A stretch of DNA of 64,000 nt from Algorimicrobium sediminis (GTDB lineage: Bacteria > Bacteroidota > Bacteroidia > Flavobacteriales > Flavobacteriaceae), in assembly GCF_042684585.1 (NCBI RefSeq), contig NZ_JBHULS010000003.1, forward strand, positions 62,001 to 126,000, in the 5' to 3' direction. Positions 52,918 to 62,205 of the stretch are shown piece by piece. How positions within the stretch are numbered: the stretch's first letter is position 1; the number at the start of each line of letters is the position of its first letter. The notes beneath the pieces were generated by a model. The model was not told the origin of the DNA, ran no database searches, and saw only the letters and a program-made list of their open reading frames with translations. The translations under genes were made by a program, and so were the position numbers.

Positions 52918-54033
52918 ATGATTGTTCAAGACCTAATTACCATTTTAGAAAATTTTGCACCAAACGCTTATGCCGAGGATTTTGATAATGTTGGATTATT
53001 AGTTGGCAATTCCTCCGAAAAAATAACAGGAATACTGGTAACATTGGATACCACCGAAGCCGTAGTAGATGAAGCCATAAAAAAAAAATGTAATACCATA
53101 GTTAGCTTTCACCCTATTATATTTAAAGGCCTTAAAACACTTACAGGCAAAAACTATGTGCAGCGGGTAGCCATTAAAGCTATAAAACACAACATAGCTA
53201 TTTATGCCATACATACCGCCTTGGATAATGCCATTCATGGCGTAAACGACATGATTTGCCAACGTCTAAACCTTACAAGCAAGACCATCTTGATACCTCA
53301 ACAAAACACCATAAAAAAACTAACCACCTATGTGCCTCATAAACATGCCAATACGGTAAGGGAAGCTTTGTTTAAAGCAGGTGCCGGTAGCATAGGTAAC
53401 TATTCTGGCTGCAGTTTTAACACCCAGGGTACAGGCACCTTTACAGCAAGCGCCAATGCTAATCCAGTAATAGGCAACAAACTAGAAAACCACGAGGAAC
53501 CCGAAACAAAAATAACCGTTACGTTTCCAAAACACTTAAAGTCTTCCATTTTAAAAGCGCTTTTTGCAGCACATATATACGAAGAGGTAGCTTACGAAAT
53601 TACCGCTCTGGAAAACACCAACCAACATATTGGTATGGGTATGGTTGGAAACTTGCATACGCCCATGGAAGAATTAGAGTTCTTGGCATATGTTAAACAA
53701 CACATGCACACCCCTGCCATTCGCCACTCCCAGTTTTTAGGTAAACCTATTCAAAAAGTAGCTGTTTTGGGTGGCTCGGGAAGTTTTGCTATTGGAGCAG
53801 CCAAACAAGCTGGCGCAGATGCCTTTATAACGGCCGATTTAAAATATCACGACTTTTTTCAAGCAGAAAATACCATCCTTTTAGCGGATATAGGTCATTA
53901 TGAAAGTGAGCAGTTCACAAAAAATCTTTTAGTAGCGCATCTTACAAAAAAAATTACTAATTTTGCACCTGCCTTACCCTTAAGTAAGGTATTATTATCA
54001 GAGACCAATACAAATCCTGTTAAGTATTATTAA
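52918..54033 (+). CDS. Nif3-like dinuclear metal-centre protein
   Basis: 371 residues of the Nif3/YqfO family with a central inserted domain (about 125-225, ITVTFPKHLKSSILKALF). Metal ligands: His in VSFHPIIFKGLKTL (near 62), His/Asp in IHTALDNAIHGVND (near 100), and His/Glu in DIGHYESEQFTKNLL (near 325). The family forms hexamers; some members are described as GTP cyclohydrolase type 2-like, but the function here is not certain. It leads a unit with the coiled-coil protein 3 bases downstream. Confidence 0.9.
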   Translation: MIVQDLITILENFAPNAYAEDFDNVGLLVGNSSEKITGILVTLDTTEAVVDEAIKKKCNTIVSFHPIIFKGLKTLTGKNYVQRVAIKAIKHNIAIYAIHTALDNAIHGVNDMICQRLNLTSKTILIPQQNTIKKLTTYVPHKHANTVREALFKAGAGSIGNYSGCSFNTQGTGTFTASANANPVIGNKLENHEEPETKITVTFPKHLKSSILKALFAAHIYEEVAYEITALENTNQHIGMGMVGNLHTPMEELEFLAYVKQHMHTPAIRHSQFLGKPIQKVAVLGGSGSFAIGAAKQAGADAFITADLKYHDFFQAENTILLADIGHYESEQFTKNLLVAHLTKKITNFAPALPLSKVLLSETNTNPVKYY

Positions 54034-54036
54034 AGT

Positions 54037-54816
54037 ATGGCCAAAAAGAAAGAAGCAACTGTAGAAGAGCGTTTAAGAGCACTATACGACTTGCAATTAG
54101 TAGATTCTCGTATCGATGAAATTAGAAATGTTCGTGGCGAACTGCCTCTAGAGGTGCGTGATTTAGAAGATGAAGTTGCTGGAATGACCACCAGATTCGA
54201 AAAGCTAGAAGATAGTTTAGAAGGTATTAAGAATGACATTAGCGCTAAAAAGAATCTTATTGAAGAAGCGAAAGCGCTAATTAAAAAGTACACCGAGCAA
54301 CAAAAAAATGTTCGGAATAACAGAGAATTTAACTCCATTTCTAAAGAAATTGAATTCCAAGAGTTAGAAATTCAGTTGGCTGAAAAAAACATTAACGAAT
54401 TTAAGGCGCAAATAGAGCAGAAAAAAGAAGTTATTGCTCAAACCAAAGAGCGCTTAAAAGAGCGCCAAACGCACCTAAAACACAAAAAAGGCGAATTGGA
54501 TGCTATTTTAGCTGAAACCGAAAAGGAAGAAGAAGCGTTAATGAAAAAATCGGATGAATTTAAAAAATCTATTGAAGAGCGTTTGGTTGCGGCATACACC
54601 CGTATTAGAACCAATGTAAAAAATGGATTGGCCGTAGTAGCTATTGAAAGAGGCGCTTCAGGTGGTTCCTTTTTTACTATTCCACCACAGGTGCAAATGG
54701 AAATTGCCGCAAGGAAAAAAATTATTACAGACGAACACAGTGGCCGTATTTTAGTAGATGCTGCTTTGGCTCAAGAAGAGCGCGAAAAAATGCAGAAACT
54801 ATTCTCTAAACTGTAA
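54037..54816 (+). CDS. Coiled-coil protein with cysteine-less zinc-ribbon fold
   Basis: 259 residues: long helical coiled coil (15-185) and a C-terminal zf-RING_7/C4-type ribbon. The family's CGGC and CEHC are replaced by SGGS (Ser208-Ser211) and DEHS (Asp232-Ser235), so zinc cannot be bound in the usual way. The other family residues (FFTIPPQVQMEI, KKIITDEHSGRI) remain. It follows the Nif3-like gene by 3 bases, a pairing common in many bacteria, which suggests a shared role. Function unknown; a terminator lies 14 bases after the stop. Confidence 0.85.
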   Translation: MAKKKEATVEERLRALYDLQLVDSRIDEIRNVRGELPLEVRDLEDEVAGMTTRFEKLEDSLEGIKNDISAKKNLIEEAKALIKKYTEQQKNVRNNREFNSISKEIEFQELEIQLAEKNINEFKAQIEQKKEVIAQTKERLKERQTHLKHKKGELDAILAETEKEEEALMKKSDEFKKSIEERLVAAYTRIRTNVKNGLAVVAIERGASGGSFFTIPPQVQMEIAARKKIITDEHSGRILVDAALAQEEREKMQKLFSKL

Positions 54817-54830
54817 AAGCAACAACAAAT

Positions 54831-54871
54831 AAAAGAAAAAGCCTTCAAGAACACTGAAGGCTTTTTCTTTT
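54831..54871 (+). terminator. Intrinsic terminator after the Nif3/zinc-ribbon unit
   Basis: 17-bp inverted repeat: left arm 54831-54847, right arm 54855-54871 (core GCCTTCA/TGAAGGC), loop AGAACAC, then a T-rich tail inside the right arm (TTTTTCTTTT). Confidence 0.85.
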
Positions 54872-54938
54872 AGTAAAACTTTAATAATTTTAGCTTAAGG
54901 TTCTACTAAAAAATACGACCGAATTAAAAAATACACCT

Positions 54939-55586
54939 ATGAATAAATTAGCTCTTTTAGTTACTGCACTTATGTTATTTAGTTGCAATAACAACGCACA
55001 AAACAACCCCAAGCAAAACGCTGTAATTCAGGCAACACCTATTGAAGTACCTATGGAAAACGGATTAGCTAAAGCCTACTTTGCCAGTGGTTGCTTTTGG
55101 TGTGTAGAAGCAATTTACGAAAGTGTAAAGGGTGTAAACGAAGCTATTTCTGGATATGCAGGCGGCCACACTAAGAACCCGACTTACGAATCTAGCAATA
55201 CCGGAAGAACTGGCCATGCTGAAGCTGTAGAGGTTATTTATAATCCAGAAGTAGTAAGTTTTAAAACACTTGTTGATGTTTATTTTGCCTCTCAAAATCC
55301 AACACAGGTAAATGGCCAAGGCCCAGATAATGGATCGCAATACCGCTCCATTATATTTTATCAAAATGCGGAACAAAAAGCGATTATTACTCAAAAAATA
55401 GCAGCTCTAGAAAAGCAATTAGGCCAAAAGGTAGCGGCAGAAGTATATCCCTTTCAAAAATTTTGGATAGCAGAAGCCTATCATCAAGATTACGAGAAGT
55501 TACATCCTAACCACCCCTACATTAAAAATGTTTCCATACCGCGTTTAAACAAATTCAAACAAAAAATGCCAGAGGTTCTAAAATAA
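54939..55586 (+). CDS. msrA: Lipoprotein MsrA, methionine-S-sulfoxide reductase
   Basis: 215 residues. Lipobox LMLFSC (Cys16) makes it an exported, membrane-anchored MsrA that repairs oxidised Met in envelope proteins. The catalytic Cys52 is in the signature GCFWC (51-55), with a second Cys55. The substrate block GGHTKNPTYE follows, then GHAEAVEVIYNP. The C-terminal VSIPRLNKFKQKMP lacks a clear resolving Cys. No msrB is adjacent. It is a stand-alone gene behind the preceding terminator. Confidence 0.93.
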   Translation: MNKLALLVTALMLFSCNNNAQNNPKQNAVIQATPIEVPMENGLAKAYFASGCFWCVEAIYESVKGVNEAISGYAGGHTKNPTYESSNTGRTGHAEAVEVIYNPEVVSFKTLVDVYFASQNPTQVNGQGPDNGSQYRSIIFYQNAEQKAIITQKIAALEKQLGQKVAAEVYPFQKFWIAEAYHQDYEKLHPNHPYIKNVSIPRLNKFKQKMPEVLK

Positions 55587-55614
55587 ATACTTTTAACCAT
55601 ACTTTTCTAAACAG

Positions 55615-56415
55615 TTAAAGTTTCGTGGCTTTAATTGAAAATATTAAAGGATATAGCCTAGTTTTTAAACCAAACATACCGCTTTCTGTTTCAACTAAAT
55701 TGGGCAACACATTATAAGGGCTATCATGGTGCTCCTTTAAATATTCTACATGCAATCCAGCCTGTGTTAAGGCGCTAACTACTTCGCCTAAACCGTGGTT
55801 CCAAGTATATTCTTTGCTTATAATATTGGCTTCTGTATTGGCATAAGTCCCGCTGTACGTTTCAAAAATAACCTCATCTTGATTATAGCCGTAGGTTATT
55901 TCGGGTGTCTGTTTGGTATAATCGAACATCCATACTATAGGATGAAATTCCGCCATAAAAAACGTACCACCTTTTTTAAGACATGCAGCTACCATAGCGC
56001 CCCAAGGTTTTAAATTAGGCAACCAACCAATAACGCCGTAGCTTGTAAATACAATATCAAATGGCTCGCTTATATAATCCGCCGTATCCAAAACATTACA
56101 ACATATAAAACGGGCATCTAGTTGTAGTTCGGCATTTAGCTGTTTTGCTAATTTTATGCCCTCTTCGCTTATGTCTACCCCCACACAACGCGCCCCCATT
56201 CTGCTCCAACTTAAGGTGTCCTGCCCAAAATGACATTGTAAATGTAAAAGCGATTTCCCAGATACGTTTCCTAAAGCTTCTAATTCGTAGGTGTTTAATG
56301 AACTAACGCCTTGCTTAAAACCCGACATATTATACATAACACTTTGGGCATGTACGCTCACTTTTTTATTCCAGGTTGCCCTGTTGGTATTAAAATACTG
56401 TTTTTCTAAACTCAT
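55615..56415 (-). CDS. Class I SAM-dependent methyltransferase
   Basis: 266 residues. The SAM motif is SLLHLQCHFGQDTLSWSRMGARCVGVDISEEGIKLA (about 54-89), with an unusual LHLQCHFGQDT in place of LDLGCGxG. Motif post-I IVFTSYGVIGWLPNL (near 120) and a C-terminal region with aromatic residues follow. Cytoplasmic. The same type occurs widely in bacteria as an uncharacterised methyltransferase. The substrate is unknown. Divergent from the next gene. Confidence 0.8.
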   Translation of the reverse strand: MSLEKQYFNTNRATWNKKVSVHAQSVMYNMSGFKQGVSSLNTYELEALGNVSGKSLLHLQCHFGQDTLSWSRMGARCVGVDISEEGIKLAKQLNAELQLDARFICCNVLDTADYISEPFDIVFTSYGVIGWLPNLKPWGAMVAACLKKGGTFFMAEFHPIVWMFDYTKQTPEITYGYNQDEVIFETYSGTYANTEANIISKEYTWNHGLGEVVSALTQAGLHVEYLKEHHDSPYNVLPNLVETESGMFGLKTRLYPLIFSIKATKL

Positions 56416-56472
56416 GTTATGTGCCTATTTGTTGCTAAATTAGTATAACTTTACAAGAAAAATATGCATATC

Positions 56473-57150
56473 ATGAAAAACTACATCCTTATAGCATGCG
56501 CATTGGTAATATTACAATCGTGTAAAACAGACAAAACCGAACACCAGAATATGGAACCTTCTGCAATACCCGAAAAAACGCCAGCTCAAAAAATAGCAGC
56601 AGCCTATGGCGTTCACAATTGGCATGAGGTAGATACGCTAGAATTTGCCTTTAACGTAAAACAAGATAGCACCATCTTTACCCGTTTTTGGCAATGGCTG
56701 CCTAAAAAAGATAAGGTGAGATTAATAAGCCAAAACGACACCATACATTACAACAGAAACAACATAGATAGCCTCGCTTTAAACGCAGACAAAGCCTTTA
56801 TTAATGATAAATTCTGGCTGCTAGCGCCATTTAATTTGGTTTGGGATACTGGTACCACAATTTCGGAACCACAAAAAGAATTAGCTCCTATAAGTCAACA
56901 AATGCGTCACAAAATTACTATTACCTACAGCAATGAAGGCGGCTATACGCCTGGCGACGCTTATGATATTTACTACAATAATAATTTTTTAATTGAAGAA
57001 TGGGTTTACCGCAAAGCAAATGCCCCTGCACCAACCATGACCACTACTTGGGAAAATAATACCGAATTTAAAGGTGTTTTATTGGCTTTAAACCATAAAA
57101 AACCAAACCAAAATTGGGAGTTGTTTTTTACAAATGTGGCGGTTAAATAA
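56473..57150 (+). CDS. Lipoprotein of unknown function
   Basis: 225 residues from the ATG at 56473 (an ATG at 56464 adds three residues). The lipobox ILQSC puts the lipid on Cys17, followed by KTDKTEHQ. The mature domain has WHEVDTLEFAFNVKQDS and WRWLPKKDKVRL-like blocks and a C-terminal FFTNVAV, as in conserved flavobacterial lipoproteins. I cannot name a function. It lies divergently from the methyltransferase and upstream of kynU with a 169-base gap, so it is probably not part of the kynurenine operon. Confidence 0.7.
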   Translation: MKNYILIACALVILQSCKTDKTEHQNMEPSAIPEKTPAQKIAAAYGVHNWHEVDTLEFAFNVKQDSTIFTRFWQWLPKKDKVRLISQNDTIHYNRNNIDSLALNADKAFINDKFWLLAPFNLVWDTGTTISEPQKELAPISQQMRHKITITYSNEGGYTPGDAYDIYYNNNFLIEEWVYRKANAPAPTMTTTWENNTEFKGVLLALNHKKPNQNWELFFTNVAVK

Positions 57151-57285
57151 AAAAAAAATCATAGTTTAATGTTTCTTATATCTTTAAAAGACAGAAACTT
57201 ATAAAAGCTAAAACCATCTTAAAAGCGCTTGCATAGTAGGCCTGGGCTTTTTTTATGAATGCTTTATTCCTAAAATTATAATTCT

Positions 57286-57293
57286 TATTTTTG
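57286..57293 (+). promoter_or_regulatory. TAnnTTTG -7 box for the kynurenine operon
   Basis: TATTTTTG, 26 bases before the TTG start of kynU; the only box of this type in the 169-base gap. Confidence 0.5.
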
Positions 57294-57319
57294 TAACACA
57301 TCATCAAAAACATAATACT

Positions 57320-58600
57320 TTGTCCAACTACCAAACAGGTCTTGATTTTGCTAAAGAACAAGACGCTAACGATACGCTATCAGGCTACAGAAACCTATTT
57401 CACATCCCTAAAGACCAACACGGGAACGACACCATTTACTTATGCGGAAACTCCTTGGGTTTACAGCCTAAAGCCACCAAAAATTACATTAATCAAGAAT
57501 TAGCGGATTGGGCACACTTGGGCGTAGAGGGCCATACACAGGCTGCAAACCCTTGGTTGGGTTATCATGAATTTTTAACCAATAACATGGCAGCGGTTGT
57601 TGGAGCCAAACCTATAGAAGTGGTGGTTATGAACACCCTAACAGCCAATTTACATTTCATGATGGTTTCCTTTTACCAACCAACAGATTCGCGTTATAAA
57701 ATTGTAATCGAATCGGATGCTTTTCCATCGGATAAATATGCCGTAGAATCGCAATTACGGCATCATGGTTATAACGAAAAAGATGGTTTAATTTTATGGA
57801 AACCCCGAGAGGGTGAAGAGCTACTGCGTTACGAAGATCTTGAGGCTATTTTAGAAACGCATGGCCATGAAATAGCCTTGATAATGATTGGCGGGGTTAA
57901 TTATTATACCGGACAGTTTTTCGATTTTAAACGCATAACAAAAATGGGGCATGCCCATGGGTGTATGGTTGGTTTTGATTGTGCACACGGTGCTGGAAAT
58001 GTTCCTTTAAATTTACACGATTCTGGTGCCGACTTTGCCGTTTGGTGCACCTATAAATATTTAAATTCTGGTCCGGGTAGCTTGGGTGGGTGTTTTGTAC
58101 ATGAGCGCCATGCACATAACAACAAGTTAAACCGCTTTACTGGCTGGTGGAGTCATAACAAAGAAACCCGCTTTAAAATGCGCGACGATTTTGATGCGCT
58201 TCCAGGCGCAGAAGGCTGGCAATTAAGTAATCCGCCTATTTTATCAATGGCTGCCATAAAAGCATCGTTAGATATCTTTCAATCCGTTAGCATGGAACAA
58301 TTAAGGCAAAAGTCTATCCATTTAACTGGTTATTTCGCCTTTTTATTAAAACAATTGGGTGAAGATGTTATTCGCATAATTACCCCAGAAAACCCAGACG
58401 AAAGAGGGTGCCAGTTATCTATTCAGGTTAAAAATGCAGATAAAACACTTCATAAGCGCCTCACTCAAGCTGGTGTTATAAGCGATTGGCGTGAGCCAGA
58501 CGTTATTCGTTGTGCACCAACACCGTTATACAATTCGTATCAAGATGTATTTTATATGGTGGAACGCCTAAAAGAAATAGTGAATAAGCCAGCCAATTAA
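57320..58600 (+). CDS. kynU: Kynureninase
   Basis: 426 residues, PLP fold type I. It cleaves kynurenine or 3-hydroxykynurenine to anthranilate or 3-hydroxyanthranilate plus alanine. The PLP lysine is Lys246 in WCTYKYLNSGPG. The PLP Asp/His are in GFDCAHGAGN (near 215), and the N-terminal YLCGNSLGLQPK (33-44) is the family signature. The start codon is TTG; no ATG is available upstream and the sequence begins MSNYQTGLDFAKEQD. It is the first gene of the kynurenine cluster. Confidence 0.95.
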   Translation: MSNYQTGLDFAKEQDANDTLSGYRNLFHIPKDQHGNDTIYLCGNSLGLQPKATKNYINQELADWAHLGVEGHTQAANPWLGYHEFLTNNMAAVVGAKPIEVVVMNTLTANLHFMMVSFYQPTDSRYKIVIESDAFPSDKYAVESQLRHHGYNEKDGLILWKPREGEELLRYEDLEAILETHGHEIALIMIGGVNYYTGQFFDFKRITKMGHAHGCMVGFDCAHGAGNVPLNLHDSGADFAVWCTYKYLNSGPGSLGGCFVHERHAHNNKLNRFTGWWSHNKETRFKMRDDFDALPGAEGWQLSNPPILSMAAIKASLDIFQSVSMEQLRQKSIHLTGYFAFLLKQLGEDVIRIITPENPDERGCQLSIQVKNADKTLHKRLTQAGVISDWREPDVIRCAPTPLYNSYQDVFYMVERLKEIVNKPAN

Positions 58601-58650
58601 ATGGCGTCCATTTTTTAAAACCTTAACTAACCACAGAAACCTATATCATA

Positions 58651-60111
58651 ATGACACAACCAACCATAACACATACCAATAATACCTCCCAAAGTAACCA
58701 AGCGTCTAAACAACATATTTTACTTATTGGCGCAGGTCTTTGCGGATCGCTTTTAGCACTTCGTTTGGGACAACGTGGCTATAAAGTAACTGTTATGGAA
58801 ATGCGTCCGGATTTGCGAAAAGTAGATATTAGCGCCGGTCGTTCTATCAATTTAGCCCTTTCCAACCGCGGCATTAAAGCTATTAATTTGGTAGGACTTT
58901 GGGACAAAGTAAAACCGCTGTGTATCCCAATGAATGGTAGAATGTTGCACGATACGGCAGGGAATACCACTTTTGCGCCTTACAGTGGGCGCGATCATGA
59001 GTACATTAACTCTATTTCGCGTGGTATGCTAAATGCCTTACTATTGGATGAAGCCGAAAAACACGAAAACGTATCAATTTACTTTAATAGAAAATGTGAT
59101 TCTGTAGATTTTGAAAACACCACAGCACACTTTACCAATCTGGACAACCAAGAACAGCTTAACCAAACGGCCAACATTATTATTGCCACAGACGGTGCTG
59201 GCTCTGCCATGCGACAAAGTTATTTTTTAAGTCGTAAATTCTTATTCAGCTTCTCGCAAGAATATTTAACACACGGCTACAAGGAATTAACAATTTTACC
59301 CGGCAAAAATGGCAGTTATAAAACCGATAAAAATGTCTTACATATATGGGGGCGCGAGGCTTTCATGCTAATAGCCTTGCCTAATTTAGATGGCAGTTTT
59401 ACAGTAACCCTATTTTTAAGTTACAACGAAGGGGAATACAATTTTAATAACCTAACGACTAAAGAGCGTGTTTTGGCGTTTTTTACTGCCTATTTTAAAG
59501 ATGCACTAGATTTAATGCCTAATTTGGTAGACGATTTTTTTACAAATCCCACAGCGCCATTAGGCACCGTAAAATGTGCACCATGGCACTACAAAGGCAA
59601 CACTCTTTTAATGGGAGATGCCGCACATGCTATTGTACCATTTTATGGGCAAGGTATGAATGCCTCATTTGAAGATGTGGTGGAATTTGATAAGGTTCTA
59701 GATGCGGAACACGACAGTTGGGAAGCTATTTTTACAGCCTACGAAAAAACGCGTAAAAAGGATACCGATGCTATTGCCGATTTGGCTATCGACAATTTTT
59801 ACGAAATGAAAGGCCATGTTAATCACCCTAATTTTAGAGAGAAACGCACACTGGAAATGGCTTTGGAAAAAACATTCCCAGAGGCCTACGCATCTAAATA
59901 TTCATTAGTCACTTTTAATGAAACTATAGGCTATCGGGAAGCCATGATGCGCGGTAGAGCACAGGATAAGGCTATCTTAAATATGCTAGCAGATCAAACT
60001 ATTACGAAAGTAAATAACTTGTCTGATACCGAATTAAAAGAAACGCTTCAAAAAGTAAACGCTGAAACCGAGGCCATTTTAGAAGACGATAGAATAGCCG
60101 GCCTAAAATAA
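58651..60111 (+). CDS. kmo: Kynurenine 3-monooxygenase
   Basis: 486 residues, FAD-dependent aromatic hydroxylase making 3-hydroxykynurenine with NADPH and O2. FAD-binding HILLIGAGLCGSLLALRLGQRGYKV (22-46), and the GD motif LMGDAAHAIVPFYGQGMNASFED (near 323-345). RPDLR and GRSINLALSNRG (near 68) match KMO. The usual C-terminal membrane segment of eukaryotic KMO is absent, as in bacterial forms. It is 50 bases after kynU on the same strand. Confidence 0.95.
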   Translation: MTQPTITHTNNTSQSNQASKQHILLIGAGLCGSLLALRLGQRGYKVTVMEMRPDLRKVDISAGRSINLALSNRGIKAINLVGLWDKVKPLCIPMNGRMLHDTAGNTTFAPYSGRDHEYINSISRGMLNALLLDEAEKHENVSIYFNRKCDSVDFENTTAHFTNLDNQEQLNQTANIIIATDGAGSAMRQSYFLSRKFLFSFSQEYLTHGYKELTILPGKNGSYKTDKNVLHIWGREAFMLIALPNLDGSFTVTLFLSYNEGEYNFNNLTTKERVLAFFTAYFKDALDLMPNLVDDFFTNPTAPLGTVKCAPWHYKGNTLLMGDAAHAIVPFYGQGMNASFEDVVEFDKVLDAEHDSWEAIFTAYEKTRKKDTDAIADLAIDNFYEMKGHVNHPNFREKRTLEMALEKTFPEAYASKYSLVTFNETIGYREAMMRGRAQDKAILNMLADQTITKVNNLSDTELKETLQKVNAETEAILEDDRIAGLK

Positions 60112-60179
60112 GCCCTAAACCTACAAACAACCCTAATTAATACTAACTTCTTATTTTAAGAACACACAAATTTAATTTT

Positions 60180-60617
60180 ATGAGCACTAAAAATAATAAC
60201 GAAACAACTTCACAAGGAAGCAAGGTAACACCACGTGGCGCTTATCCGCATGTAAAATGTGTAGGCGATTTTATTTTTGTTTCTGGTACCAGTTCCCGCC
60301 GAGCAGATAACAGCATTGCTGGCGTTGATATTATTGACGAAATGGGTACTAAACATTTAAATATTGAAGTACAAACACGCGAGGTCCTAAAAAATATTGA
60401 TAAAAATTTGCAAACCGTTGGCGCCTCATTAAAAGACGTGGTAGATGTTTCTACATTTTTGGTAAACATGAACGATTTTGCAGGCTATAATAAAGCCTAT
60501 GCAGAATTTTTTGATAAAGAAAACGGACCAACGCGCACCACGGTAGCTGTACACCAACTGCCCCACCCCGATTTGGTAATTGAAATTAAGGTAACAGCGT
60601 ATAAAAAACAGAATTAA
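60180..60617 (+). CDS. RidA-family protein, likely 2-aminomuconate deaminase
   Basis: 145 residues of the RidA/YjgF family. GAYPHVKCVGDFIFVSGTSSRR (20-41) and the conserved Arg/Glu in GPTRTTVAVHQLPHPDLVIEIKVTAY (about 115-141) fit. Placed between kmo and the aldehyde dehydrogenase, it should be the 2-aminomuconate deaminase of the 3-hydroxyanthranilate pathway, releasing ammonia. A general enamine deaminase role is also possible. The pathway context decides the name, not the sequence. Confidence 0.8.
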   Translation: MSTKNNNETTSQGSKVTPRGAYPHVKCVGDFIFVSGTSSRRADNSIAGVDIIDEMGTKHLNIEVQTREVLKNIDKNLQTVGASLKDVVDVSTFLVNMNDFAGYNKAYAEFFDKENGPTRTTVAVHQLPHPDLVIEIKVTAYKKQN

Positions 60618-60679
60618 AAACTAAAATTAACACCTCCTAATTAGCGCAACCACTTTCATTTTAACGCTCGGTACCAACC

Positions 60680-62122
60680 ATGAACATTCAAAACTACATT
60701 AACGGCAGCTTTCATAATCCAATTCAAAATACGTGGTTGGATAACTACAACCCGTCAAACGGTGCGGTTTATGGACAGATTCCAAACTCATCAAAAGAAG
60801 ATGTAGAAAATGCCTATCAAGCAGCAAAAGCTGCTTTCCCGAGTTGGTCGCAAACCACCTTGGAAGAACGTAGTAGAATCTTGATTAGAATTTCAGAATT
60901 ATTAGAATCTAATTTACAACGATTTGCAGACGCTGAAAGTAAAGACAATGGTAAACCTATTTCTTTAGCCAAAGCCGTGGATATTCCACGAGCAGCTAGT
61001 AATTTTCGTTTTTTTGGAAATGCCATTACACAATTTTCAAGTGAAAGTCATGAAAGCGTTGGTCAAGATGCCATAAATTATACGTTGCGTCAGCCTATTG
61101 GTGTTGTGGGTTGTATTTCGCCATGGAACTTACCGCTTTATTTATTCACATGGAAAATAGCACCCGCCATTGCGGCAGGTAATTGTGTGGTTGCCAAACC
61201 AAGTGAAGTTACACCCATGACCGCTTATTTACTAGGTGAAATTTGTAACGAGGCTGGGTTACCAAAAGGTGTTTTAAATATTGTTCACGGTTTGGGTGGT
61301 TCTACTGGACAAGCCATTGTTGAGCATCCAGATATTAAAGCCATTTCATTTACTGGCGGCACAGCAACGGGAGCGCATATAGCCCGAGTTGCGGCACCCA
61401 TGTTTAAAAAATTATCATTGGAATTAGGCGGGAAAAACCCAAATATTATTTTTGCCGACTGCGACTATAACAAAATGCTGGATACTACAGTCAGATCCTC
61501 TTTTGCTAACCAAGGACAAATTTGCCTGTGTGGCAGCCGTATTTTTGTAGAAGCGTCTATTTATGACAAATTTAAAACCGATTTCGTAGCAAAAGTAAAA
61601 GCCTTAAAGGTTGGACACCCGTCTCTGGATTCCACAAATATTGGCGCCTTGGTTTCCAAACCACACCTAGAAAAGGTAATGGAATATATACAAATTGCTA
61701 AAAATGAAAACGGCACCGTTTTATGCGGTGGCAAGCAAGTTACCATTTCAGGATATGAAAACGGTTATTATTTAGAACCAACGGTTATTGAAGTACCCAC
61801 GGATGACTGCCGCGTAAACCAAGAAGAAATTTTTGGCCCCGTTGTAACACTTATGCCCTTTACTACAGAGCGCGACGTATTAGAAATGGCCAACAAAGTA
61901 AAATATGGTTTATCGGCCACACTTTGGACTAATAACTTAAACCGGACCATGCGCATGACGCATGCCTTACAAGCAGGTATAGTTTGGGTAAACACCTGGA
62001 TGATGCGCGATTTACGCACGCCTTTTGGTGGTGTAAAAGCTTCAGGAGTAGGCAGGGAAGGTGGTTTTGAAGCACTTCGCTTTTTTACAGAAGCTAAAAA
62101 CGTGTGTATTGCATACAACTAG
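60680..62122 (+). CDS. Aldehyde dehydrogenase, likely 2-aminomuconic semialdehyde dehydrogenase
   Basis: 480 residues, NAD-dependent ALDH. The catalytic Cys282 is in GQICLCGSR, and the general base Glu is in LELGGKNPNII (about 250). The NAD segment GVVGCISPWNLPLYLFTWKIAPAIAAGN (135-162) is complete. Hydroxymuconic- and aminomuconic-semialdehyde dehydrogenases share the PWNLPLYLFTWKI stretch. It oxidises the semialdehyde to 2-aminomuconate in the kynurenine pathway. Plus-strand operon, 62 bases after the RidA gene. Confidence 0.88.
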   Translation: MNIQNYINGSFHNPIQNTWLDNYNPSNGAVYGQIPNSSKEDVENAYQAAKAAFPSWSQTTLEERSRILIRISELLESNLQRFADAESKDNGKPISLAKAVDIPRAASNFRFFGNAITQFSSESHESVGQDAINYTLRQPIGVVGCISPWNLPLYLFTWKIAPAIAAGNCVVAKPSEVTPMTAYLLGEICNEAGLPKGVLNIVHGLGGSTGQAIVEHPDIKAISFTGGTATGAHIARVAAPMFKKLSLELGGKNPNIIFADCDYNKMLDTTVRSSFANQGQICLCGSRIFVEASIYDKFKTDFVAKVKALKVGHPSLDSTNIGALVSKPHLEKVMEYIQIAKNENGTVLCGGKQVTISGYENGYYLEPTVIEVPTDDCRVNQEEIFGPVVTLMPFTTERDVLEMANKVKYGLSATLWTNNLNRTMRMTHALQAGIVWVNTWMMRDLRTPFGGVKASGVGREGGFEALRFFTEAKNVCIAYN

Positions 62123-62205
62123 AATAGTTTAAACACACCCATTCAACATAACAAAAAATGTAAACGCTTACAAATAAGCAGTTACACCTAAAAAATATAC
62201 TTAAC

